Below, one piece after another: positions 1-8,108 of a stretch of 64,000 nt of DNA (positions are counted from its first letter, which is position 1; each line of letters starts with the position of its first letter). Where the stretch lies: positions 1 through 64,000 of the forward strand of contig WSXU01000003.1 of assembly GCA_009773455.1 (NCBI GenBank). The letters run 5' to 3'. The DNA comes from Bacteroidota bacterium. Lineage in GTDB: Bacteria; Bacteroidota; Bacteroidia; Bacteroidales; Lentimicrobiaceae. The position numbers and the translations under genes are program-made. Below the pieces are notes generated by a model that had not been told where the DNA came from, did no database searches, and saw only the letters and a list, made by a program, of their open reading frames with translations.

Positions 1-91
1 TTAAATGGTGTTTGAACATAATTACAAAGCGGATCATTGTGGCTTTTTTGATACATCTGGTTTTAAATAACTTTACTTTTCAATTTTGCGA

Positions 92-1339
92 TTATATATT
101 TGAATAATTGGCGGTTCCGCCGATTTTTATTTTACTGCTCAGTTTATGATCAGCAGTTAACCTGACGGTAGTTTTATTGAGCTCAGTATTCGGAATAATA
201 CCTTCATTTTTCAGGCTGCTCAACGACAGACGGAATGAGGTAATATCATCACCACCGGCAATCTGAAGCGTATGGGTGAATGAAGATGCATTCTTAAAGA
301 AATTCTCAGCATTATTCACAGGAGTGAGACCCAGTGAAGCAATGGTTGGTCCCCAGCTGTTGGCAACGCCACCGGAGATGTCATCATCATTGTTCCAGAT
401 GAAGTCAGGACCCGGATCTGCCGTAGCAAAGTTTCCTTCGGGTATAGGATTGCCTTCAGCATCCATTGCTCCACCGCCCGAACCCTGAGCATATATACTC
501 TGTTCTTTCGGGAGTTTATTGACACTGCTGAAATCCATATTAAGGCCGTAGGTTACACGGATACCCTGTGATGCTTTCCCACGTTTTGTTGTATAAATGA
601 TGGCACCATTTCCTGCACGTACTCCGTAAAGAGCGGCAGCGGCAGGGCCTTTCAGAATGGTAACAGACTCAATATCCTCAGGGTTAATGTCGAGTGCCCT
701 GTTTGAGTTGTTTACACCTTCAAGACCAATGTTGAACGGGTTGTCGCCGGCATTGGTGGCATTGGTTGAGTTGTCGATGGGAACACCATCAACAACAATC
801 AATGGCTGATTGTTACTTGTGAAAGTTGAGTTACCACGGATGAGAATCTTACTTGATGCTCCCGGAGTACCTCCTGAACCGATAACCTGCACACCGGCAG
901 CTTTTGAAGCCAGACCCTGAACAACGTTTGATTCACCCGAACGGGTAAGCTCATCGCCGCTTACTGATTCAACAGCATATCCAAGTGCTTTGGTTTCACG
1001 GGAAATACCAATGGCTGTTACAACAACCCCTTCAATGTTCATTACATCGGGGTCAAGTACAACATTAATCACAGATTGATTTCCAATGGTCACATCCTGA
1101 GTTTTCATTCCCACAAAAGAAAACTGAAGTATTTTTCCCTGAGCGGGAACTTTGATAGAGTACTTACCACTCATGTCGGTAGTTAAACCAACAGTGGTAC
1201 CTTTAACAAGTACGGTAGCCCCGGGAATGCCTTTGCCGTCCTCGGAACTGGTAACCGTACCGGTAATGGTGGTTTGTGCCAGCACTACCTGCACTCCGGC
1301 GAAAATCAGAAGTGCAAGCATCATTGCAAATTTTCTCAT
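92..1339 (-). CDS. SusC/RagA-family TonB-linked outer membrane protein, N-terminal fragment (possible pseudogene)
   Basis: This 415-residue product has a signal peptide (ending near AQT, residue 22), a carboxypeptidase-regulatory-like beta domain (about residues 25-100, with the SFVGMKT motif) and a TonB plug domain (about 105-270, with GVVVTAIGI and a run near LKGPAAAALYG). It stops after the first barrel strands at TANYSNI, where complete SusC proteins run to about 1000 residues. It parallels the neighbouring full SusC over its whole length but is clearly diverged, so it is a paralogue rather than a recent copy. The 91 bases beyond the stop do not read as SusC in any frame. The barrel is therefore missing, through a nonsense or insertion event or a rearrangement at this point. 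A folded outer-membrane channel cannot be made from this fragment. It lies downstream of, and in line with, the SusCD pair. Confidence 0.75.
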   Translation of the reverse strand: MRKFAMMLALLIFAGVQVVLAQTTITGTVTSSEDGKGIPGATVLVKGTTVGLTTDMSGKYSIKVPAQGKILQFSFVGMKTQDVTIGNQSVINVVLDPDVMNIEGVVVTAIGISRETKALGYAVESVSGDELTRSGESNVVQGLASKAAGVQVIGSGGTPGASSKILIRGNSTFTSNNQPLIVVDGVPIDNSTNATNAGDNPFNIGLEGVNNSNRALDINPEDIESVTILKGPAAAALYGVRAGNGAIIYTTKRGKASQGIRVTYGLNMDFSSVNKLPKEQSIYAQGSGGGAMDAEGNPIPEGNFATADPGPDFIWNNDDDISGGVANSWGPTIASLGLTPVNNAENFFKNASSFTHTLQIAGGDDITSFRLSLSSLKNEGIIPNTELNKTTVRLTADHKLSSKIKIGGTANYSNI

Positions 1340-1804
1340 AGTGTGTGTTTTTGATGAGTAAAGTGTTTAACAATAAACTGTTTCAAAAAAAATATTGATC
1401 GGGTGATTGGGTTCGGTGCTACTTTTCTGAGTCGACCTCCTTTGTTAAGTGGATGGTAAGATTTTGTAGATTTTTGGCGCAATTTATAATAAAAAACACC
1501 TGATAGTCAAACAAAATTAATAAATAATTAACATGTTTTGGCAATTCATCAGTCAGATTTTAGGTATCCTACGAACTGCATTTTATAAAGTGCAATAAAT
1601 CAGATACTAAGCAAATCTGTTTTGTATTCTAAATAGCGGCATAGGTCAACATTTACCGCTTGTTCAACAAGATTTTCAGACAAAGACGGGAAAAATTATT
1701 GAGATATAAACAAATCAGAGCCGTGTTTGACTGATTTTTACCTGAACAGGTAATAAGTAAAGTCATGAAGGACTCACTTATTACCTGTCAGATAGAAACT
1801 TAAA
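1340..1804. other. Intergenic region between susD and the second susC
   Basis: There is no gene here. The stretch holds a stable hairpin just after the SusD stop (annotated separately). The 5' leader of the SusC fragment is A-rich, with an ACACACACT run directly before its ATG; the other SusC has a similar CA-rich leader. Confidence 0.6.
1746..1788 (-). terminator. Strong hairpin after susD (terminator or mRNA-stabilising structure)
   Basis: The two 13-bp arms ACAGGTAATAAGT and ACTTATTACCTGT are perfectly complementary around a 17-nt loop, 17 bases beyond the SusD stop. There is no clear U-run on the minus strand after it, so it may set the 3' end of the susCD message or reduce read-through into the next susC rather than being a textbook intrinsic terminator. 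Confidence 0.5.
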
Positions 1805-3232
1805 CTAGTATTTATCCCAGAAAAGCCGGGTTGAAACATCATCGCCACCAATTGCTGCCGAAGCGGCATTGTAATTGGCGCCATTCAGCGTTTGTTCGGC
1901 TATCGGATAGGTATAACGCAGCGGAACATCTGAATAGGCATCGGCAGGAGCCACGAGTACCGGAAAATCAAATCGTCTCCATTCTGTCCAGGCTTCGAAG
2001 CCCCGGTTATACAGTGCCAGCCATTTCTGGGTCCCGATCACTTCTTTATAATCGTCACCGGCAGTAGCATAAGCAACCAGGGGATTTTGAAGATAATCCG
2101 CTGCCTCCTGGGCTGTTCCGCCCCAGTAGGTTATTGAAGCAGTGATGGCATTTTTGTAATGGTTTTCAGCAGTACCTCCGACATTGAAACCTCTTTCCAT
2201 TGCTTCAGCCAGCAGGAATTCAACCTCGGCATAATCGAGGATGGTGCCTTCGAAGGTGGGTACCTGTATTGCATCAGCAATGTGCGAGAAAGTAGTAAAG
2301 TCATTTTCGGTCCCGTATTCCCCGCCAACATAAGCACCTTCAAACAGGGTAAAATAGAAGGGTCTCCTGGGGTCTTCAAGATCATTCATAACATCAACGA
2401 TCCTGCTGGTTGGTACAAAGTCATGCCTGCCGCTTGCAACAAGGTCGGCATACAGCGGGTTTGTGTTCGGTGATGCACTTAGGTAGACCAGTGCGGCATT
2501 GTCTTCATTGGAGGTGAAAACATTGGGAGCTGCATCCAGAACTGCGGCTTCGGCGGCTGCTTCATCCACATCCGACAAAACCATACCCATTCTGAGTTTC
2601 AGGGAATAGGCAAATTTTATCCAGGCGGCAACATCACCCTGATAAATGTTGTCGGCTATCCCAAAACTGCCTTCAGATGCGTCAAGTTGATCTATGGCGG
2701 TGCTGAGTCTGCCGATGAGGAGTTTGTAAGTGGTCAGTCCATCATCGTAAGCAGGAAGCAGAATGTCGACATTCAAGGCTTCGGAATAGGGAACATCGCC
2801 GAATGTTTCAAGAAGAACGCTGTAGGTGTACACGCTCATGATTTCGACGATGGCCAGTTTGTTCTGCCTGACCTTAGGACTTTCGGTAACAGGATACACC
2901 GAGATGGCTATGATTTTACCTGATTCGTCCAGATCCTTGAGCACATCACGGTATAAAACATTCCAGTGATTGTCGGGAATTGTGCGCGTTACAAGATCAT
3001 AATTACTTTCATCGGTGTAGGTGGTTTCAGTCCAGTATTGGGCAAACAACCTGAAAATATTGAAGTTCACATTGGTATTGACCATCTGATCCATCAGGCT
3101 TTTCTGTGCTCCGGTAAAGAGGGATTCACCCGACACGTTGGCCGGATCTTTGGTGTTCTCGTTCAGATCTTCCAGTTTCCCGCATGAGGAAAAAATCATG
3201 AAGATGGTGAGGATTGTTATAATTTTTTTCAT
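1805..3232 (-). CDS. SusD/RagB-family outer-membrane lipoprotein
   Basis: This 475-residue protein is the surface-exposed lid that captures substrate for its SusC partner. The N-terminus is a lipoprotein signal with lipobox FSSC (Cys17), followed by GKLEDLNENTKDP, typical of the SusD-like 2 group. TPR-like helical stretches and a C-terminal region with EAWTEWRRFDFP and a YPIAEQ segment also match that group. The start lies 11 bases after the SusC stop, with a purine-rich GAGAG just before the ATG, so the pair is translated from one message. No glycosidase or peptidase gene is linked in the window, so the imported substrate cannot be deduced. The SusD-like 2 group includes systems for peptides or other non-glycan ligands, so a sugar substrate should not be assumed. 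Confidence 0.93.
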   Translation of the reverse strand: MKKIITILTIFMIFSSCGKLEDLNENTKDPANVSGESLFTGAQKSLMDQMVNTNVNFNIFRLFAQYWTETTYTDESNYDLVTRTIPDNHWNVLYRDVLKDLDESGKIIAISVYPVTESPKVRQNKLAIVEIMSVYTYSVLLETFGDVPYSEALNVDILLPAYDDGLTTYKLLIGRLSTAIDQLDASEGSFGIADNIYQGDVAAWIKFAYSLKLRMGMVLSDVDEAAAEAAVLDAAPNVFTSNEDNAALVYLSASPNTNPLYADLVASGRHDFVPTSRIVDVMNDLEDPRRPFYFTLFEGAYVGGEYGTENDFTTFSHIADAIQVPTFEGTILDYAEVEFLLAEAMERGFNVGGTAENHYKNAITASITYWGGTAQEAADYLQNPLVAYATAGDDYKEVIGTQKWLALYNRGFEAWTEWRRFDFPVLVAPADAYSDVPLRYTYPIAEQTLNGANYNAASAAIGGDDVSTRLFWDKY

Positions 3233-3243
3233 CTCTCTTTGTT

Positions 3244-6200
3244 TTAGAAGTTAAGTTTAATGTCGAAGCCAAATTCACGGGTCGAAGGCAGGGAACCGGT
3301 TGAGAAGCCCTGCAGGTTTCCGGCTCCAAGTCCGGATTCAGGATCGGCATAAGGCAGATTTTTGTGGATTATCCAGAGGTTGGATCCGACAGCACTCAAT
3401 GTAATTCCACGGATAAAGGTTTTCTCAAGAAGTTTTTCGGGCAGGGAATATGAAATGGCAACTTCCCTGAGTTTGACATAACTTGCATCATAAACAAATG
3501 CTATGTCAGGGAGTCCTCTTCTGTATCCGAAAGCACCGTACCTGTCGGCCTGAATCCTGGTCTGGTTGGGCGTAACATTACCCTCGTCATCAACATTTAC
3601 ACCATCATTGATAAAACCACCGCTGGCTGAAGTATAACCTTCGGAAGGGATACCATTGCCATCTTCATCGTAGGCATTGAAATCGAGCGGATCCCTGACG
3701 GGATTACCGAGGTCGTTGATGAAAGATGTTTCTTTGTACATCCCGGTAGCCAGACCGTAATACATATCGAGGGAGAATATACTTCCACCCTGCTGTATGT
3801 CGATCAGGAAGCTGAGTGCCCAGTTTTTATAGGTAATTGTATTGCTGATACCAGCAATCCAATCGGGGTTGATGTCGCCGATAATATGATCGGAGGTTGA
3901 AGTCTTGATGTATTCCCCGCTTCCGGCGTCGACAATTTTCTGACCATCGGCATAGGTATAGTCGGTACCGAACAGCACGCCATAAGGCTGGCCTACCTGG
4001 GCATTCAGGGTGATACCACCCTGGAATGTGCCGAGCTGAAGATTTTCTACTCCTTCAACAAGTGAAATGACTTCACTTTTGTTACGGGACCAGTTAACGG
4101 CAATGTTCCACCTGAGGTCGGAAGTTTTAACCGGAGTTCCCATGATTGTCAGTTCAATCCCCTTGTTCTGGATTTCACCGGCATTGATGATCTTGTCGTT
4201 TATACCCACTGAGGTTGAAACAGTAAGTGGAAGTATCTGATCGGTAGTATTGGTCTTGTATAAAGCCAGGTCGAATCCGAGCCTTTTATCAAGGAAATAC
4301 ATTTCAAGTCCGGCCTCAAGGCTCTTTGTTCTTTCAGGTTCGAGATTGGCGTTTTTAAAAATACCGTCAACCGAAGTCATGGGGCTGTTCAAAGGGGTAA
4401 AAACATTGTAGCGGTTGATTAGCTGGTCGAAACCGGCTCCATTGCTGACGGCTGCATAGTTTAACCTGACTTTCCCGAACGAAAGCCAATCCTGTTTAAC
4501 CACTTCTGAAAAAATAAAGCTGGCCGCAACAGATGGGTAAGGATAGCTGCTGTTAGCCGGGGGGAGGGTTGAGGAGTGGTCGTTGCGGAGGGTCAGATCA
4601 AGATACAGCATGCTTTTGTATCCAAATGAGGCGCTTCCGTAGATTCCGTCAACTCCTATTTTGGACGAGAGTTCCTTCGGATAGGGGAGAGGGCCCACGC
4701 TGTTCTGCAGTGAATACATTCGTGGAACACCTAGACCACCATTGGTTGCAGAAATGATGCGGTCATAGTTTGTCCTTCTGATGTTTGTTCCCAAAACACC
4801 GCGGAAACTGATGTCTTTCGAGAAATCTTTCTTAAAATTCAGCATCAGGTCAAAATTGTACTCTGAGGATGTAATGTCTCTGCGGAGATATCCTGATCCC
4901 TGGTCAGCCCTGGTAAAACTACCGTCTGAAGCGCTGCCGGTTCCGATGCCGAATTCCGTCGGGATACTGCCGATGGCGCGGCGTTCTTCCTGAAGTTCGT
5001 TGTAGGAATCGACGGAAACACGTCCGAAAACATCCACCCAATCTGCTATCTTATAGTTGATGGAAGCATGTCCGAGAATCCTGTTTCTGCTGTCTGTTTC
5101 ATAGTTTTCATACCGTTGCCAGTATGGATTGTCCCAGAAGATGGGAACCGCATCGGTCGGGTCGGCCCAGTTCCAGGTTATATTTCTTTTGGTAGCATTG
5201 TAGGCATCTTCCATTTGTTTCAGGTCGACATTTGTTTGCCACCATTGTCTGAAAGATCCCATCTGGTTATCGTTATAACCCGTTGAATTTCGTCCCAGGC
5301 CTTTCTGCTGCATGTAGTTGGCCGACCCTGAGACAGTCAGTCTCTTGTTAACTTCCCAGGTTGATCCGAAATTCAGGTTATTCTTCTTGAGCTCACTGTT
5401 CGGGAGAAGCCCGTTTTGTTTATAGTTTGTATAGGAGAAACGGTAAGCGCCATTTTCCAGGTTATTTGTCAATGCAACCGTATTTGTAAATGAGGTTGGA
5501 TTTTCAAAAAATGTGATGGGTCCGTTTTCGGCCGCAACCCATGGTGTAGCCCGATTGTAATTTGGTGACTCAGGATCCACGGCATCCCACTGATAGACCA
5601 GAAGTCCGGGATCAAACGGTGCCCCGTAGGAAGCATCTTCTGATGTCACAACCCACTGTTCGTCAACGCCATCGTTGTTCACATCCCTGATGTACCAATA
5701 GCCGTCAGGGCCATCATAGTAGTGACCATAACCTCCTCCGTAATCCATCTGGTATTCAGGGAATGTGCTTTTATCAACAGTTCCGATGGTAAAGCCGGAG
5801 TTGACTGAAACACCGATGCCTTTCTTTTTGCCGATTCCCATTCCGCCTTTTTTGGTGGTGATCATTACAACACCATTGGCGGCGCGTGAACCATACAGTG
5901 CGGATGCTGCCGCACCTTTCAGGACATTGATGGATTCAACATCTTCGGGATTTATGTCAGATGCCGCATTGCCGAAGTCGTATCCGACACCGGCTTCTTT
6001 CTGGTCGCTGGTATTGGTAATGTCATTATTTACCGGTACACCATCAATAACAAAAAGAACCTGATTGTTCCCGGTAAGTGATTTATTTCCACGAACTATA
6101 ATATTGGTTGAGCCACCCATATTGGTGTTCTTTTTAATCTGTACACCGGTTACTTTTCCCGACATCGAATTGATGAAGTTTGCTGACTTAACTGTAGATA

Positions 6201-6591
6201 CAGCATCACCCTTGATCTCCTGGGTAGCATAACCCAGCGATTTTTTCTCACGTGATATACCCAGCGCGGTTACAACAACCCCTTCTATATCCATAATGTC
6301 GGGTTCAAGAACGACATTGATCACTTTCTGCGTTCCGATGACTACTTCTTTGGTTTTCATTCCCACAAATGAAAACACGAGGATGTTTCCTCCGGCGGGA
6401 ACTTTCAGAACATACATGCCATCCAGATCTGTTGTAACACCGGTTTTGGTGTCTTTGACAATTACAGTAGCACCCGGAATTCCTTTTCCGTCGTCAGCAT
6501 TGGTAACCTTACCACTGATGCTTGTTTGTGCCATGATTACATGCACTCCGGCAAAACCCAGAAGTGCAAGCACTAGTACAAATTTTCTCAT
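3244..6591 (-). CDS. SusC/RagA-family TonB-linked outer membrane transporter
   Basis: This 1115-residue protein is a complete SusC. It has a signal peptide ending at MAQ (about residue 22), a carboxypeptidase-regulatory-like domain (about 24-100), a plug domain (about 105-260, with TALGISREKKSLGYA and NVLKGAAASALYGSRAANG) and a 22-strand-type beta barrel. The barrel contains the usual SusC landmarks NAGEIQNKGIEL and LEPERTKSLEAGLE, and the protein ends in an aromatic-terminated strand (FDIKLNF). It forms the TonB-driven import channel with the SusD lipoprotein encoded immediately downstream. No ECF sigma/anti-sigma pair or hybrid two-component regulator lies upstream; the 870 bases before it are without a recognisable gene. 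Control of this locus therefore cannot be read from the window. Confidence 0.95.
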   Translation of the reverse strand: MRKFVLVLALLGFAGVHVIMAQTSISGKVTNADDGKGIPGATVIVKDTKTGVTTDLDGMYVLKVPAGGNILVFSFVGMKTKEVVIGTQKVINVVLEPDIMDIEGVVVTALGISREKKSLGYATQEIKGDAVSTVKSANFINSMSGKVTGVQIKKNTNMGGSTNIIVRGNKSLTGNNQVLFVIDGVPVNNDITNTSDQKEAGVGYDFGNAASDINPEDVESINVLKGAAASALYGSRAANGVVMITTKKGGMGIGKKKGIGVSVNSGFTIGTVDKSTFPEYQMDYGGGYGHYYDGPDGYWYIRDVNNDGVDEQWVVTSEDASYGAPFDPGLLVYQWDAVDPESPNYNRATPWVAAENGPITFFENPTSFTNTVALTNNLENGAYRFSYTNYKQNGLLPNSELKKNNLNFGSTWEVNKRLTVSGSANYMQQKGLGRNSTGYNDNQMGSFRQWWQTNVDLKQMEDAYNATKRNITWNWADPTDAVPIFWDNPYWQRYENYETDSRNRILGHASINYKIADWVDVFGRVSVDSYNELQEERRAIGSIPTEFGIGTGSASDGSFTRADQGSGYLRRDITSSEYNFDLMLNFKKDFSKDISFRGVLGTNIRRTNYDRIISATNGGLGVPRMYSLQNSVGPLPYPKELSSKIGVDGIYGSASFGYKSMLYLDLTLRNDHSSTLPPANSSYPYPSVAASFIFSEVVKQDWLSFGKVRLNYAAVSNGAGFDQLINRYNVFTPLNSPMTSVDGIFKNANLEPERTKSLEAGLEMYFLDKRLGFDLALYKTNTTDQILPLTVSTSVGINDKIINAGEIQNKGIELTIMGTPVKTSDLRWNIAVNWSRNKSEVISLVEGVENLQLGTFQGGITLNAQVGQPYGVLFGTDYTYADGQKIVDAGSGEYIKTSTSDHIIGDINPDWIAGISNTITYKNWALSFLIDIQQGGSIFSLDMYYGLATGMYKETSFINDLGNPVRDPLDFNAYDEDGNGIPSEGYTSASGGFINDGVNVDDEGNVTPNQTRIQADRYGAFGYRRGLPDIAFVYDASYVKLREVAISYSLPEKLLEKTFIRGITLSAVGSNLWIIHKNLPYADPESGLGAGNLQGFSTGSLPSTREFGFDIKLNF

Positions 6592-7465
6592 AGATATGTG
6601 TGTTTGGTGTGTAAATTAATCGTTGACCATTAACCCTGAATAAATACCTCTCTCATTTCTTATGTTGCGCTGTTGCCCGTTTCCCGGATTTTTCAGGGCA
6701 GTGACAATTGTTTTCAAACTTTATCATCTGTAGAAGATAGTCAGTGAATTGAAAAGCAATTGATTAAAACAAGGAATCAGAATATTTTCAGAGTGTGATT
6801 CAGGTTTTAAACTTTTTTGGTATTTAAAAAATCAACCCCCTTTCTGTCAAATGACTTTTTCATTTTCGGTTTATATTGACTGATTTGATTTTAGCATCAT
6901 GTAAGCTGTGATTTTAATACAGCTCCGTGTTGTTACCGATCAGAAAACATCAGGGTTTTAATAAACCCTTTAAGAAGAATATTGGTTTGAAAAGTGCCTG
7001 GGAGGAGATTATCTAAATCGCTGTTTCCAGGTTTAATGATCAAGAAAAAATTATGGCAGGAAGCTGGCTGGTAAAAGTAGTTTTCTTTAGGCTCGGGTAG
7101 CTGGAACTGTCATTGGAGGCTCACACATTTCCTGGCAAAATACTCCGATGGTGGATGCGATCTGTTTAAGGTTAGCAATGGAGGCCGGTCTGATAACAAA
7201 CCGGTGTAAAAAACAGGTATTCACGTCCCGGAATACAGATGAACACAAAAATTCCTGCTGCAAAAGCATCGATTAACCGGAATTACCGGAGATATCTGAA
7301 TCCTGAAAGGTCCGGATAACTCCAGCAAAAACATTCAGTATATGCCTTAAAACAGGGTTACTGTGCTGCTGTACTATGCTAATTTAGGGAATAATGAGGA
7401 AAAAAGTCAATATTTGTTGATAAAATCAACCATATGTTAACAAAAACCCTTAATAAAGGGCTGGA
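6592..7465. other. Long gene-poor region upstream of susC
   Basis: I see no convincing gene in these 870 bases. The part next to SusC holds its CA-rich leader. A 60-codon open frame on the minus strand (7087-7269) is short, has no supporting context and was not called. It is possibly decayed coding sequence. Confidence 0.5.
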
Positions 7466-7924
7466 TCAGTGAAAAAAGCGGATATTAACAGCGTAAGCAA
7501 GAACAAATGATCCGGTTAGCAATAAATTGGAAACCGGGAGTTCAAACCCTGAAATCATCAATGAAGGCAAAATAAGCATGCACAATTGTGCAAGGGTATA
7601 CAAATGAAATCCGGTTTTCTTCAGTTTAAACATGAGTATGGCACCTGCAAGAGAAACCAGATAAAGTATTCCCATGAAAAAGAAAAACAACGGACCTGCT
7701 GATCTGATCATCTGAAGTAGTGCTTCAGCATCAGGGACAGGAGTCTGCTTCACGGCCAGGGGTATCAGATTGTAGGCTCCGGCAACAAAGAAGGAGGATA
7801 CGGCCGACATACCGCTTCCAATGAAAGAAAGAATGCAGAGAATGGTGAGTCCCGGAGGCCTTTTCCCGTTGAATTTGACTCCCGGGGTATTTTCATTGAT
7901 GTTTTGAGTGTTGTTTTCGTCCAT
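7466..7924 (-). CDS. Small multi-pass membrane protein of unknown function
   Basis: The 152-residue product has a short polar N-terminus (about 25 residues, Asn-rich) followed by four predicted hydrophobic segments at roughly residues 26-50, 76-98, 104-120 and 128-150. Two features resemble small uncharacterised integral membrane proteins of Bacteroidota: the first helix begins RPPGLTILCILSFIGSG, and the long loop carries many small residues. I do not recognise a catalytic motif. It lies downstream of the ammonia-lyase genes, separated from them by an inverted-repeat element, so co-transcription is doubtful. Confidence 0.7.
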   Translation of the reverse strand: MDENNTQNINENTPGVKFNGKRPPGLTILCILSFIGSGMSAVSSFFVAGAYNLIPLAVKQTPVPDAEALLQMIRSAGPLFFFFMGILYLVSLAGAILMFKLKKTGFHLYTLAQLCMLILPSLMISGFELPVSNLLLTGSFVLAYAVNIRFFH

Positions 7925-7937
7925 ATAGCTGTAGTTG

Positions 7938-8102
7938 AAGAGGCTGTCTCATAAGCTTGGAATTGTCTATATTTCGGCTACCCCGCCAAAGAGGGCGGGG
8001 CAAGCTGCTCAATATGACAATAGATTGATTATCAGATGTCAGGCTGAGCGGTTCCGATAGCTATCGGAACGAAGCCTATACTAACTTATGAGACAGCCTC
8101 TT
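7938..8102. repeat. 165-bp MITE-like element with 18-bp perfect terminal inverted repeats
   Basis: The left end AAGAGGCTGTCTCATAAG (7938-7955) is the exact reverse complement of the right end (8085-8102). Inside are a GC hairpin (CCCCGCC at 7981-7987 pairing with GGCGGGG at 7994-8000) and a perfect 20-bp palindrome GTTCCGATAGCTATCGGAAC at 8051-8070, bracketed by an AGGCT/AAGCCT pair. There is no open reading frame and no clear target-site duplication. The GAGGCTGTCTCA ends resemble the termini of some insertion sequences, which suggests a non-autonomous derivative. The right end stops only 6 bases from the ammonia-lyase stop codon, so it probably also acts as that gene's 3' structure. Confidence 0.65.
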
Positions 8103-8108
8103 TATTGT

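Noticed and set aside
1000-6591. Phase-variable shuffling between the two susC N-termini
   Set aside because: The nucleotide sequences are clearly diverged, and there are no recombinase gene or inverted recombination sites in the window.
7087-7269. 60-codon open frame upstream of susC
   Set aside because: Short, no start signal or family, and in a gene-poor region; probably chance or decayed sequence.
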